NCBI RefSeq assembly: GCF_000143415.4
Contig: NW_003314271.1
Span: 723,591 to 787,590 of the forward strand
Direction: 5' to 3'
DNA length: 64,000 nucleotides
From: Selaginella moellendorffii
Lineage: Eukaryota > Streptophyta > Lycopodiopsida > Selaginellales > Selaginellaceae
The notes beneath the pieces are model-generated. The model worked only from the letters and a program-made list of their open reading frames with translations. It made no database searches and was not told where the DNA came from. A program made the translations under genes and the position numbers. This document shows, in pieces, positions 1-11,690 of this stretch. Within the stretch, counting starts at the first letter, position 1, and each line of letters starts with the position of its first letter.

Positions 1-3000
1 TTCTCGAGAATAAACAAAGCATGGCGGATGGGTTATAGCAGTCCAAGGTCAAGGTCTGGAAGGCCGAGGCCTAGTAGCGAGGCCCCACTCTCAGATGTTA
101 TAGTGATATCTTTGCCGGGTGGGATTTACGATTACCAGGTAATCCAGAATTGAGTCAGTATAATAACTCTACCTTGTTATTCAGGTTCGTTCTAGAATGG
201 CTTCACTTGATACTATTGTTCCAGCAACAAATTCACTTACCGTTGGGGCGCCTGAAATGCTGAATGCATGGCTTTCTACCGAGCACCAGACGATATTGTG
301 GTGCAATCAACTCGTTGTTCAGGTGTGCACGACCAAAAAACTTTCGGTTCTCACTCTAAAATACTTATAAACCTTTTGTAGCTTGCACACACACTCCTAA
401 ACGTTGTTGACAGGCAAACTGGTCAGGTGATATCAAGTCCTCGTACGAGACTGGCAGTTTTTATTGCAAGACTAAGAAGTGCCATTCCGCAAACCTTTGG
501 CTGGCTCGCAACAGCTGATTTAATGGATGACAAGGAATCAGCATCTGGCAGAAACGGTATTCATCTATTGCCTCTTCAATGATCGATTATGATATTTGGC
601 TGCAGATAAAAGCACAGCGGCGAAACCGAAGTACGTGGGTCGCTATGCATGCCCGAGAACGTTTCAGTGGGAAGGTGATAGGGACTTTCATGTTGACACT
701 TCTTTAGTGACAGTTTTGGCCATGGACGGTAGAAGGCGTTGGCTGGATATTCAAAAGCAGGTGACGGGTATGTCTTAAGCTAGAACAACAGTCTAAAATG
801 TTTTGCAGGCAGTACATGGCAGATCAAACTTTGTTCTAGTGACAAACTTTGCACCATGTTTGGGAATTCGAGTTCACTTATGGCATGGAAAAAGCAAGAA
901 AGCCAATCACAACGCTGTCGAAGTTACGGCAAAGATGGTTCAATTGCCTTCAGCACCGGCACCCCGTCAGGTTGTACACGATTAAGACTTTTTTCTCTTA
1001 AATCTTTCATCTTGCAGGCTGAGCCTGGAGGACAATCCGAGCAGGCTTCTCCATCAGGAATCTTGAGACTAAGCGCAGACGATCTGGAGGGATTTCGCTA
1101 CATAACTATTTCTGTGGCACCTCGTCCAGTATGTTCTTGTTATTTCCTGTCTTGTTGTTTTATCTGCAATCTGCCTTCTAGACCGTGGTAGGACGGCCTC
1201 CACCAGCAGCATCCATGGCTGTAGGCCAGTTTATAGACCCGAGAGATGGGAGTGCATTTTTGTCGGCTTGGTCAATCCTTTCTTCTACTTACAGATCTCA
1301 GGTAAGTTCGTAACTGTATTCAAAGGGATGAAATGACGGCTTCTTTCTGCAGAGTCTACATCTAAACGAGAAGCATCCTTTGGTGATGAACTTTTCGGTC
1401 TCTGTCGGCTTTGGAGTTTTGCCACTCTTAATGGAAGTAAAAACGGCAAGCTGTGGCATTTCGGATAGGCAACAGGCAGGCGATAGTGAAGTTGCAAGTA
1501 AGTTTTAACTAGTAAAGAACTCGAAGCTCCGTTCTAAAACAACTTACAGACCTTTGCAAGCTTCGCTGTTTTCCACCGCTGGCAATGCTTTGGGACCCTT
1601 ATGCGGGTCTTCAAATACTTCCTAATCTGCGCGTGGAAACTATTGTATCCGACTCTTCTACTGTCTTACCTGGCCTCAAGTATGGTTCTCAAGAAGCATC
1701 CATGGTTCTATTGGTAAGATAAATATTGCCTGAGCTTCTAGTTTATTTTTGCGTTTTTTATTGCAGGCTGACCCGCATTGTGGTTATAACATTACATTTA
1801 AATTGGCGAAATCCATCACTGTTAACAGGTTTCTATTAACGCATGCGTCACAGGTACATTCAGTGCGAGCTCGTATCTGTTTTCTAATTCCACTGTTTAT
1901 TTACAGATTGGAGGATTCATGGTAGCGGTTTTGCTGTATGCCTTAAGTCGACAAGCTCGTGCATGGGAACTTGATACCTCCTTTCCCTCGCTTTATGCTT
2001 GCCTGGAACGAAATTTTATGTTTCCAGTGCCGTTTCTTCCGCTGTGTTTTGGCCCCTTATTTATTTATTTTTTCCGTACGACAATTGGAGGCGATATTCC
2101 ACCTCCATATGTGCAAACATCGGTTGTGGCTGCTATTTGCTACGTAATTGCCAATGGGATTATGGCCGTCCTTGCTGTAGGGAGCATGCTCACCTTTCAT
2201 GCGACTGCATCTCTTCAAGTGTTCTTGCGGTCCAGGTAAGAAACTCTTGCAGTTTTCTCGCGTGCTAATAGTATATGTTTTGATTAAATCAGGTGGCAGT
2301 CGAAATGGAACAGTAGATGGCTACGGCGTCTGTTTGATCAAGTCTCTGTTTGCTTCAATCTCCAGGTTTGTTTTCTCTTTTCTAAACGTTGTCGCTGATG
2401 CTGTGAAAACGCAGATGGTGAGGAAGGTCAGAGCGGTGCCAAGACTGACCACGGGGATAGTGGCAACTGTTCTTGTGTTTTTTGTTCATCCTGTCTTGGG
2501 ACTCTCAGTGCTACTTCTAGCGCATACATGGTCGTGCCATCTTGCGCTTTGCAGGTACGTTCATTTGCGTGTGTTGTTTTCCTGATTAATCAAAGTGGAA
2601 TGAATCCTCCGCAGCTATCGCGAGACGAGAGCGACTGCAGATAGGCCACAAGCAGACGCTAACTCCCGAAGAAACGGGCATCACAACGGCGGCAAAGATG
2701 ATCTAGACGAGAGCAGCGTCGTCGACACAAAATCCGTGGCGCTTGTTCACCTCGAGTCCTTCAAATTCTTCCAGGGCTTGCTCCTCCTACACTTCACAGC
2801 CACAGCCATGCTCCTCCCCTCTTTCATCGCGTGGACACAGGTACTATACTTTTCTCCTCCTCTTTCGTAGTAATAGTAATACTAACACTCAAAAAACTCT
2901 TTCATCTCCAGAGACCCAAAGTCGATCGGACACTTCCATGGTTTCTGGACTCGCTACTGTGCTTCGGCGTCCTTCTCCACGGCCTCTACGCGAGCAGCGG

Positions 3001-3244
3001 CGGCGCAGACACCATCTCCTCTTTCAGCCGCTTCGAAGCACTGAGAAGCTACGGATTGAGCGTGGTTTTTGCGGTGAGTGGATTGTATACTTACTGGGCA
3101 GGGCTGTGCTTGGCTCCCTATCGAGCGTTCTACGCTTTCGCGGCCATTGGTTTGATCACTTCAGTGATGAGATACACAGACAAGAACAAGGGAGATTGCT
3201 GCTCCTTGTACAAGAGTAAAAGGCGGCATTTTCACGGGCATTAA
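1..3244 (+). CDS. PGAP1: PGAP1-like GPI inositol-deacylase, 3' portion (5' end outside window)
   Basis: About a dozen short exons are joined by short introns; the first are 1-138, 185-322 and 382 to about 555, each in frame across GT-AG junctions. An early exon encodes VPATNSLTVGAPEMLNAWLS followed by STEHQTILWCNQLVVQ, which I recognise from the plant PGAP1-like family. The family removes the inositol acyl chain from GPI anchors in the ER. The GxSxG lipase region would lie upstream and is not visible. The middle part is a beta-rich lumenal segment. The C-terminal third, from about 1860, is strongly hydrophobic with several predicted membrane helices (for example FPVPFLPLCFGPLFIYFF), as expected for a multipass ER protein. 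The last exon ends in a Lys/Arg-rich tail (YKSKRRHFHGH) and a TAA at 3242-3244. Exon borders in the membrane region are approximate. Confidence 0.8.
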
Positions 3245-3458
3245 GTTTTAACCACTGTACTTTTTCTGAGGTGAAAATAGTTTGCCTTGAGGATTTACCG
3301 GAATCTATGGCCGTCCGATGTAGATGGATTCTCCTAGAATCCATGCCATGTAAATGCCACGTGGGTTTAAAATTAACCCTTTACGTGGGCAAATAAAAGG
3401 ACATACATTTCACTCGAAAGTATAGGGCTAGGGTTTTTTGGCGGGGGGCGCCGTCTCC
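3245..3458. other. Intergenic spacer between PGAP1-like gene and SPT2
   Basis: Short non-coding spacer. It holds the 3' flank of the PGAP1-like gene, a CACGTG-containing GCCACGTGGG at about 3357, and the TAGGGCTAGGGTTTT tract just before the SPT2 start, a sequence type common in plant 5' leaders. No ORF of interest. Confidence 0.5.
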
Positions 3459-5256
3459 ATGGCGGGCGGCGAGTGGCGGGGAGATTTCGTGAGTAGTGGG
3501 AGGATTCTAGCGATAGCGTCGATGGTTCTAACTCCTGATTCGGTCGATCGTGCAGAGATTTGGCGGTAGAGCTGATGCGGTCAAATTCGAGAGCAAAAGC
3601 AAGCAGGATTGCCTGAGGCGGCGCCAGGTGATCAGTGAATTGCTCAAGAACAAGGAGAAGGAGAAGGAGAAAGAGAAGGAGCGATTGAATGGTAAGGAGA
3701 GCGGCCGTGATCGGGATCGCGGTTTCTTTGGCCCCAGCAGCAGCTCAAAACCTATACAAAGACCGCTCAAGCCTGTCAGACCTATCCCAAAGGTACGTTC
3801 TTGCATTGGCAGTGGGAACAATTTTTCTGGATTTGCTTTTCAGGCGAAACAAGAGTGTGTGAAGAAACTCAAGGATGCTCGCGATTTTACCTTCCTGTTT
3901 AACGAGGGTGGCAGTCCAGCGGCGCAGAAGCCTACCTCCAACGGGAGCTCTGGTACTTAAAGCTTTCCTTACCTTTCTACTGTGTTTTATAAGAGTGCTT
4001 AGTTCACAATGTCAGGAGTAAAGCAAGCGAGGAACGTAAAGCTAGCGAACCTCGCAAAGCCGTGCAGAAGCCTCAGGAGCGTAAGGTGACGGAGGTGAAG
4101 GCTGGAAAACTTGCGCAGGAGATTTTGAAGAGCAATTCCTTGAAGCCGCCTGTTAAACTGGCTGGACCTACAGCTCCAAGGCCTTCGAGTGCTCCTCCAA
4201 GTACATCAAAACCTACAGTGAAAGCATCCAAGCCAAGCAGACCGCCGGTAAAGGTAGACATCTATGGTTTTCTAGTTTTTCCTCTTCAATCTTACGGATC
4301 CATTACGCATTTGCAGCCGAAAGTAAATCCTCAGGAGGCAAAGAAGCTAAAAGAAGGGCGAGACTACAGTTTTTTGTTTGACGATGGCGGCGATTCAAAG
4401 CCTCGGAACGAGAGGCCCAATGGTATGTTTCACAAGCAATGTAACTGAAGATACTGATGGTGGATTTTTTCAGGAAGCAAGGACATGCCACCGAGATCTT
4501 CGGAAAAAAAGGTTGTCAGTTCGAGTACAAAAATGTCCTCGAAGCCTGTACAGCCATCAGTTAAACCTCCATCAAGACCCGCAACGGCAGTGACAAAGAC
4601 CACCGCGAAACCAGTCGATAGACGGCCTTTACCTGACAAAAGAGTACCAGATAAAAGGCCACTGCCAGAGAAAAGACCAAATCAGCAACAAGGTGTGAAG
4701 CGCAAGCACGAAAGCGAGCCACCGGGACCTTCGAAACAGGTACCACGAATCCTGGTTTTCTACTTCGCTAAAACCTTTTTGAAACAGAGTAAGCCTCTTG
4801 TAAGCCATTCCAAGCCACAGCCGAAGACCGCGATCACGAAAAATAAGTCGCTGATCGACCGCAGACATGCGTTTCGAGACCTTTCTAGCGACAGTGACGA
4901 GGATGAGGAGAGGGGCATCGTCAAATTGCCAAAACAATTCCGGTATGCGAAGCTAACTTTCGTGGATTCCTTGCCACAAGTGATGTCTCTTCTGTTTGTT
5001 TTCAGGCTTTCAAGGCGTTACCGGGACGATGGATATGATTCCTCGGATTCTTCCAACATGGAAGTCGGGTTTAGTGCGATCCAAGCGGAGGAAGCGCGAA
5101 GGTATGTATTCTTTGCTCTCGAGAAGAAGCGGTACTAAACTCCTCCTCCTTGTGTGAATCAGTGCTCGAATTGCTCGCCAGGAGGACGAAGAACAGCTCA
5201 AGTTAATCGAGGAGGAAGAACGGCAAGAAAGATTGCGTAAGAGAAGGAAAGCGTGA
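3459..5256 (+). CDS. SPT2: SPT2 chromatin protein (histone H3-H4 chaperone)
   Basis: Exon 1 (3459-3488) encodes MAGGEWRGDF and splices in frame at 3556 to RFGGRADAV. Several exons follow, separated by introns of about 45-70 bp, and the TGA is at 5254-5256. The protein is basic and low-complexity, with a KEKEKEKEK run, many Pro/Lys/Ser, and two copies of a KKLK.(G/A)RD(Y/F).FLF(D/N)(D/E)G motif (from about 3860 and 4345). The C terminus gives the family away: DGYDSSDSSNMEVGFSAIQ, then EEARSARIARQEDEEQLKLI and a Glu/Arg-rich helix. This acidic-then-helical block is the SPT2 domain that binds H3-H4 in yeast and animals and helps restore nucleosomes behind RNA polymerase II. A nuclear location is inferred. 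Internal exon ends are approximate. Confidence 0.85.
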
Positions 5257-5469
5257 AACGAGCCATGTACATTTGATTCATTGAAGGTATGCTTCGACAT
5301 AAAGGATATTCTTTTTTTAAACGTAAAGGATGTTTATCCTTAACCTGGTAGATGCCACGTGCCCTTAGAATATTCTCTTGACACTTAGGAGGTTTGACTT
5401 AAACCTGGTAATTTTAACGGACGGTTTTAGTAGGATTTTGCCACGTGTTTTTCTTTCTCGAGCTCGGCT

Positions 5470-5784
5470 ATGTCGATCGCGAGGATTGTGGCCAAGTTCC
5501 AGTGCTCGAGGGGGGCGGCGACGGCGGCGCTAGCGTCGCCAGGAGTTCCAATTCCATCGCCAGGCTCCCCGCCGCCTCGCCCATCGGAGGCTCCGACTCC
5601 GAGCCCGCCAGTTCCAGAGATTCCGCGCGTTCCTCCGGGATACCCAGGCACCGATCCGCCCCAGGATGTTCCTCCCATTCCTCCCACGCCGGATCTCTAT
5701 CCGCCAGGCCCGGAGATCCCAAATCCATCGCCGCCAAGGCCAGAGATGCCTGGGAACTTCCCGCCCCCGGCATACTGTTGAGTG
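5470..5784 (+). CDS. Short proline-rich protein, possibly organelle-targeted
   Basis: Single-exon ORF of 103 residues. The first 20 or so residues (MSIARIVAKFQCSRGAATAA) are Arg/Ala/Ser-rich and lack acidic residues, like a mitochondrial or plastid presequence. The rest is a Pro-rich tail with repeated PxP, PPRP and PPGPEIP units. I do not recognise the family. The opposite strand is also open over almost the same span with biased composition, so the open frame alone is weak evidence. I prefer + because of the well-placed ATG and transit-like start. A CACGTG (CCACGTGTTT) lies about 25 bp upstream. Confidence 0.45.
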
Positions 5785-5950
5785 CTAGGTCCTAGCGAAG
5801 AAGTTTCCTCTTGTAAAAATCACCACCATTTCCAGAAATCCAAAGCTTTGCCTGTGAGTCTTAGAACTTCGAGTCGATGATCAGCCAAGGGGTTTCATAC
5901 GTACCAATTATGTACATTGAATGGATCAGTGTGTAGTTTTGTACAAGAGT

Positions 5951-6973
5951 TTAGAAGAAGGTCCAACTGTAGTAAGCTTTCTCGACGATGCCACCGCCGC
6001 AGCGAATTGCCTGGTTGAGATTTTCCAGGCCAGGCGGTACTCCCCACAGCAATGGAATCGCTACTGTCATCTTGAGCTTCTCGTGGAGATCGCTGGACGT
6101 GAGCTTGGCAGCGATAACAACCTGTGACAAAACAAACAAAGATCATCGCAAGAAGTTCACGCCATTTTCGATCCATACCTCTCCGCCTTGTTCTAAAACC
6201 GTGTCTTCGACAACGTCGCTGAGCATCTCCACGGAGCGGCAAAAGCCAAAGACGCAGAACCGGCGGCCTAAATCCAAACCCTGCATCGAAAGTTCCGTTG
6301 GATCTATAATCTAGGAGAAGATCACACGAGAAGCTTACGTTTGTAGCAGCGATATCAAAGACGGCACCGAGGCAGAGCTCCTGCTTGGGATCCATGTACT
6401 GCTCTTCGCGAAAGCGCCGTAGTCTTTGTTTCTTCTATCCAAAAAGAAAAAAAGAAAAAGTGAAGAGAACACTGTCGAAAGGAAAAATCCACTATTCATA
6501 CCCTCGAAGAACTCACGGGACGTGCAAATCTGGAGCCCCCAATTCGCACAAGCCCTTCGCTAGTGAAGAGAGTGATGGTGTCTCCTTGCATCCATTCGAC
6601 AGCTGCCATAAACAATCGAACTGGTTTGAGTGCCTGTTGATCCGATAGAAGAGCATTACACACAAATTCCACGGGGGTAAAACAAGGAAATCCAAAGAAG
6701 AAAAAACTCACCATCGGAGTTTTGCCACGAAGAATCCCATGGATACGGCCCATACGAATCTTCCGAGCTGAGATTATCGTCGCTGGAAGCACACGGGCGC
6801 GCCGACCTCCTGCCACTCGCGCTGCCTAGCATGAGATTGGACCCGTCAAACCTGGCGTGAAGGGGCGATCTTCGTGTAGAGCTGTGATGAATCCACGGGC
6901 CTTGAAATCCAGCGCCTAGATTGAATGGCTGCGAGAGCGCTAGAACATCCATAGGGCTTCCCAATGGCCGCAT
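5951..6973 (-). CDS. Seed-maturation-like plastid protein (At5g14970-type)
   Basis: Five exons on the minus strand. Exon 1 (6973 to about 6711) encodes a Ser/Arg-rich, probably plastid-targeting N terminus. Exon 2 gives ALKPVRLFMAAVEWMQGDTI. Exon 3 gives MDPKQELCLGAVFDIAATN. Exon 4 covers a cysteine-containing GRRFCVFGFCRSVEMLSDVV segment. Exon 5 ends VVIAAKLTSSDLHEKLKMTV through PLLWGVPPGLENLNQAIRCG to a WTFF C terminus and TAA at 5951-5953. All introns are short GT-AG. The conserved blocks match a plant-specific family annotated in Arabidopsis as seed maturation-like protein; its biochemical role is not known to me. The name is from memory of the family and not from a search. Confidence 0.7.
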
Positions 6974-6999
6974 TCTCTTTCCCTGGAATCACAGACCAT

Positions 7000-7440
7000 A
7001 CCAAGGAGAAGCCCTAGGACTATCGCTTTGGAAATCTGACGGTTTGATTTCCTTATTACGATCTCGCCACGTGTTATAGAATTTTCGTGGAAGACTGTTC
7101 CGTGCTTGCGCGTTCTTCGCACGTCCAATACTGCGAAAAATCCCGGCCGCCCAAGTGATTATACTCATACCAAAATGCTCGAAAGAGTTCAAGATATAAG
7201 GATTTTCACTACACTTTAAGTAAAGATCAATTGTAAAAGCTTAATCTTTGGCAATAGACATAAATAAAAGCAATGATCTTCTTCAGCTTGATCTTTCTAA
7301 TGAGAAGAGCTCTCAGCACTGAAGCACAGCAGTATTAGCAACAGAACACTATACCATGGTCATGGATTCCAAAAGCAGTAAAGGTTGTAAATTTTCAGTT
7401 TAAGAACCCTAAAATTTCAAACTTGTTTCGCGCGCATTGG
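7000..7440. other. Non-coding spacer
   Basis: Upstream region of the minus-strand seed-maturation-like gene, with one CACGTG (about 7068-7073) in a CGCCACGTGTTA context. Otherwise AT-leaning sequence with no ORF or RNA gene that I can support. Confidence 0.4.
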
Positions 7441-7701
7441 TTTCATGCACTCACTTATTCCTACGATTTTGTGGTGACACCCTGGAGCAAATGGGATCTT
7501 CCAGCCCCTTCTAGAACAAATATAAGCCCAGGCCCCTTCTCAATTCTGTATCCCATTCCCAACCCTTCTCCACAGTAGCACTGAACGCCCGAGCTTTTGA
7601 ATCCCCTCTCACATTTGTCTTCTGTTTCTCTTTTGTGTTTTACAGATGACCTTCTTGGCTGCAAGGTGCCGCGTCGGGAATTTCATCGGCATGCCTGGTG
7701 T

Positions 7702-7768
7702 ATCCTGATTAAGCACCACACCGATATTGCACAATATCACCAACAATGGCGTGGTGCTTAATCAGGAT
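7702..7768. repeat. Perfect 18 bp inverted repeat (foldback)
   Basis: ATCCTGATTAAGCACCAC at 7702-7719 is exactly complementary to GTGGTGCTTAATCAGGAT at 7751-7768, with a 31 bp loop containing an imperfect TATTGCACAATATC palindrome. RNA from either strand could form a stable stem. The equivalent point of repeat copy C (13726-13819) also carries a foldback with a related right arm. Confidence 0.8.
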
Positions 7769-8199
7769 CCCGTTCGGAAAGTCGTTGTTTCTCACGGAAA
7801 TAGAATATCTAGATCTAACGGCAGCTGTAACACCTCTGAGAGCACCACGAATGGAGATGGCTCCGTCTTTGTCTAGTGGGTACACACTAACGAGCGCTCT
7901 ACAGAGTCCTGGTCCTGCTCATTGCGATACTGGTCAGCTCTTCCATCAAATCGGGTAGGACTAGGAACATGATTGGCGGCTCGCAGCTAAAGAGCATCAT
8001 GGACATCAGCCGTGGTCGTGGACATGGAGTGCTTCACGAGCGAGGTGAGAGGCTACGCGTGCAGTAGTCGCAAGAATCTCTTTGGCGTTGAGGAGTCTTC
8101 TGGTGTGACCATAAGGGTGATCCATGATTTCCACAATCTCAAACTGATATTGCTTGAGGGATAATAGGCTAGAGGCTAGACCATCCCAAAGAGAACTTT

Positions 8200-8965
8200 C
8201 TAAATGCTCGTCTCCCTCCTTTCAAAACCTCTGTGTGTAGATGTCCTACGTGTTGAAGGCCTCTACGTGTTGCAACTCCCTAGAGTTCTCGGCACCGGTG
8301 ATGATCTCGAGCATGGAGATTGCTTCCTGCGGCATGAGGACAGTGAGAGGCTTGCCACTGGACGAGCATGCCCCTGCAACCTGCATCTCCAACATGTTGC
8401 GCTTGGTTGAAATGCCCGAGTCGAGCTGCTTTATCGTGACGTGATGCTTTCTTTCTGAATGCGAAGAACAATCCTTTAGAGACGAAAACGTAAAAAGAGT
8501 ATCGCAAAGGTACCTGAGCGGAGCTGTCTGCTTCTACCATCCCTGAGTTTCGCCCTCTTCTCCTTGGACTGATCCGACTTCGCTTGGAGGTGGAGGATGG
8601 CGGTGGTGGTGGCATACTTTATATGGTATGTCTTCTCTGCTGAATTGCTTAGAACGATCTTCCATCTCCAGTGCGTCCATCTTCGAGGACTTCACTCTCA
8701 CGTCACTCTCCAACCTGCCTCTGGCCACCACTTTGTTCTTGAGCTCTTTCACAAGGTTGTCCTTCTCTGCCGTGATGCTTGGACAAGTTTTGAGCCTTCA
8801 ATGGTAGGCACTACTGCTAGTGACTTCTTTCCTTCTGCAATGTCAAGTCTGTGATTTTCTTCGTGATGCTCTACTGCCACCAGACTTTCTTTCTCGTGCT
8901 GATTTCTTTCTCAAGCCTTTCTTTGTCTATGAGCCTGCTCACCGACGTTCCTCGCAATTGATAGA
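8200..8965 (-). pseudogene. Decayed coiled-coil protein gene, copy A
   Basis: Minus-strand reading gives a patchwork of coiled-coil-like stretches interrupted by stops and frame changes: DKERLEKEIS near 8920, then HHEENHRLDIAEGKKSLA, then AEKDNLVKELKNKVVARGR and KMDALEMEDRSKQF. After a plausible GT-AG intron it continues KQLDSGISTKRNMLEMQVAG and GKPLTVLMPQEAISMLEIIT toward 8200. Related sequence occurs at 11690-12330 and 13980-14360. I do not recognise the parent family. The heptad-like Leu/Glu/Lys pattern suggests a structural coiled-coil protein. No intact copy lies in the window, so this is called a relic. Confidence 0.55.
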
Positions 8966-9004
8966 GCTCTCGAAAAATCGGGTCCGCTAAGACCTAAATT
9001 TCAA

Positions 9005-9135
9005 ACTCGCACTTCGTTTGTCTTCGTTTGTTTTAGTTTGATTTCATTTGAATTCATTTGTTTTTGTTAGACTGTATTTGAATTTGTTTGTTCTTGTTTG
9101 ACTTCGTTTGATTTTGTTTGACTTCTTTTGTAATC
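9005..9135. repeat. Degenerate GTTTG-rich minisatellite
   Basis: About twelve imperfect 10-11 bp units of the form TTNGTTTGANT (TTCGTTTG, TTTGTTTG, TTCATTTG variants) in head-to-tail order on the plus strand. It sits between the coiled-coil relic and the inverted right end of repeat copy A. Confidence 0.7.
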
Positions 9136-9750
9136 TGGTTATAGCTTCATTTACGAATTCCGTTGGTTATGGCGGACATGTTAAGGCCAATGCGTTGGCG
9201 GGGACTGTAAGAGGGAGCGAAGCGGCACCCTGCTGCCAAGAAGGAGCGCAGATGATTCATCTGTAAAACACAGAAGACAAATGTGAGAGGGCGCCCATTC
9301 GACTCAAAAGCCCCGCCTGGAGAAGGGATGGGAATAAGGTACAGGTTTGAGAAGGGGCATTTCTCAAGAGGATGCTCTTGGAAGCTCCCATTTTCACCAA
9401 AAAACCGTAAGAGTAAGACAAACAGACACATGGCATGCGATTGACTAAAAAAATTATTTAAGATTCCAGAATATTCATCTACATCTTTACACCATGGAAT
9501 GGCCAGATGGGGCATCAATGCTGACCCTGGCCACTTGGAGCCCAGCCTAGGCCAAAATTTTCTTCAAGGTAGCGGGAAGTCCAAGCATGATAGCTGGCAG
9601 GGCAGCCACCAATCGGAGGGCTGCAATGGTGGTAGGGCAGCGAGCAAGTTTAGTCAACACTGTGTGGGCAACACCAGACACTAATAGTGGTGATCAGGGC
9701 ATTGGATGTGTGATAAGGCATGTAGCTAAGAGCAAGGTGACACTGGACTC

Positions 9751-11359
9751 TACTGTAGAATAATGGTGAGTAGGGCATTGGATGCACAGTGTTTAGTGCA
9801 GTGGTATACCAGAGAGCTATTGAAGTTTGCGATAGCCTTCCTTTTATTTCTTTTTTTCTTGAGGCTTTTTTATTTACACAATATCTAGATACCATTTGCA
9901 AAATGGGCAAAAGGCGACAGACAATTCCAAATATTGAAGAGCCATTAGAACTGCATGTGAAAGTTGTGGCAATTCAAGGCACCTCACCCATGGAGCTTTC
10001 TGAGTGCACATACATGAGTTTTTTTACAGCAATAAATCGCTATTTAAATATTATCTGAAGCCGGTGTTGAAGCTGGTGTTATGACATCATTATTTAGCAC
10101 AATAGCTTCTTCATCCACCGTAGCTCGTCAAGACTTTCCCACGCCATCTCAAGCTACAAACAAGGTTCCTAGTGGTTCCAAGTATTGTGCGCTTTAGGCA
10201 TTTACAGAGTCTAGAGACTCCCTTTGCTCAGGTACTTCCAAAATTTTAGTTTTATTTGCATGGAGTCATGCATTGTGTTATGTAGCATTAGTTGCTTCTG
10301 TCCATGCAGCAGCAAAATCTAACATGCATCAACACAAGACAAAATGTAAGAGAGCTTTAGCATACAATACCAATCAAAGTGGTTGTAAACGAAATGCCAA
10401 TATGAACTTCCAAGGAATGTCTAGAGCTCCTATCAACACAATGGTCACCAAGTGGATTATGATTCCAAAAATGTTTGAAGCTGGCACCTTCTTCCATGAT
10501 GGTGTCCTTAATGTCTGCCTCCTTTCTTTGGCTTTAATCTCTATTTTCTTACCAAAAAATCTACTATAGACTCCCTCAATGGTGCATACAATCTTGATAT
10601 TGTGCAAGAACATGTATTACCAACACTCAGCTTTGGAGTTCTGATGGAGTGTGCAAACAAGCTTGGCTTGTTTGTGAGGCAAGCTAGGAAGGCAAAGACT
10701 GCTGCTACCAATGTAGAGAGGTATGGTTTAGGGAGTATATTACCAGATTACCACCTAGCAACAACTTTGTTAAAGGGCATTAGTTATCTATCTTTATAAT
10801 CCAAATAAGCATTGGATGCTAAATGATAGAACAAGCTATGGTGATGTCTTTTTTTTTCATGCTTTACTTTACATTGAACTATGTTTTGCAAGAGGAGCTT
10901 AATGCATGTCTAGTGACATTGTTTTAAATGATATATGCATTAGGGAGGGGCAACACGAACAAGAGCAAGAGAGCCAATTTAACAATACCAACAGCTTTTT
11001 TGCAATTAGAAAATTACCTATTTTCATTTAAAAATTTTGGTTTGTTAATATTGACTTAAGTGTCTAAAGCTAAGCAAGTACTATAATATAAAAACCTACA
11101 ACTTATATGTCCCAATAACAGATGCCTACCTTATTCCCTGTGGAGGAAAAAAAAAGAATTACCTCTTCCAAATCAAAAAGGAAGGGATTTATCTTCAGCA
11201 ACTCCCATCATTATTTGCCATATCAGCCCCGATCAGATCTCCTACCAAGGAAAAAGAAGAGATGCACCAAAGCATCTTACTAGCTCGTACATTTAATCCT
11301 ACTCTCACTCCTACCAAGATCAATGTGCATCCAATGCCCTGCTCACCACTATCCTATAG
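9751..11359. mobile_element. Non-autonomous terminal-inverted-repeat element (about 1.6 kb)
   Basis: Left end 9751-9788 and the reverse complement of 11322-11359 align over about 38 bp with a handful of mismatches, sharing AGGGCATTGGATGCACA at the inner side. A further related unit (AGTGGTGATCAGGGCATTGGATG) occurs at about 9680-9705 in the same orientation as the left end, like the subterminal repeats of hAT-type transposons. The interior is AT-rich. The two longest open frames (about 9789-10058 and 10273-10569, 89 and 98 residues) show no transposase motif I recognise. Superfamily assignment is uncertain because target-site duplications were not identified. Confidence 0.5.
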
Positions 11360-11690
11360 TAGTGTAAGGCATTAATTCTCCCTAGAGCAAAGGAGAATAT
11401 GCCCTCTTGAGGCCAAGGGGCATTTTCAAAGGCTTAATCGATTTGCTAATGGGCTGGCTTTGAGCACACAAAGGCAGCCTCAATCCTTTTCAGTGAATAT
11501 TGGGTGTCAATTGTGGCTGGAAGCGCTCTTGCATGCTTGATAAATGGAAACTATGATATGTTCATGTGGAACAAGGTCAGGCTATGTCGCCTTGGAGTAC
11601 TCTATCAGAAAAAAAAAGAAAAAAAACCTAAAACAAATTCCCAATACACATGCTCTTCTATCTACAGCAATCATCAAGGTAGTAACATGT
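11360..11690. other. Non-coding spacer
   Basis: Spacer between the inverted-repeat element and coiled-coil relic copy B. It contains an A-rich tract (about 11608-11630) and no supported gene. Confidence 0.4.

Larger units (their letters stand above)
7441..9395. repeat. Element with approximately 200 bp terminal inverted segments (repeat copy A)
   Basis: The segment at about 7480-7690 and the reverse complement of about 9200-9390 share long matches, including CTCTCACATTTGTCTTCTGT, then TGTTTTACAGATGA and a CTTCTTGGC(T/A)GCA block. The pair therefore forms the inverted ends of a roughly 1.9 kb unit. Inside are an 18 bp perfect foldback (7702-7768), minus-strand coiled-coil coding remnants (about 8200-8960) and a GTTTG-rich minisatellite (about 9005-9135). 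The left end recurs in the same orientation at about 13430-13720. I see no transposase. It could be a non-autonomous transposon that captured gene sequence, or a partially inverted segmental duplication; target-site duplications were not resolved. Confidence 0.55.

Noticed and set aside
5468..5773. Minus-strand frame opposite the proline-rich ORF
   Set aside because: Gly/Ala/Ser-biased complement of a Pro-rich coding strand. It lacks a plausible leader, but it weakens confidence in the plus-strand call.
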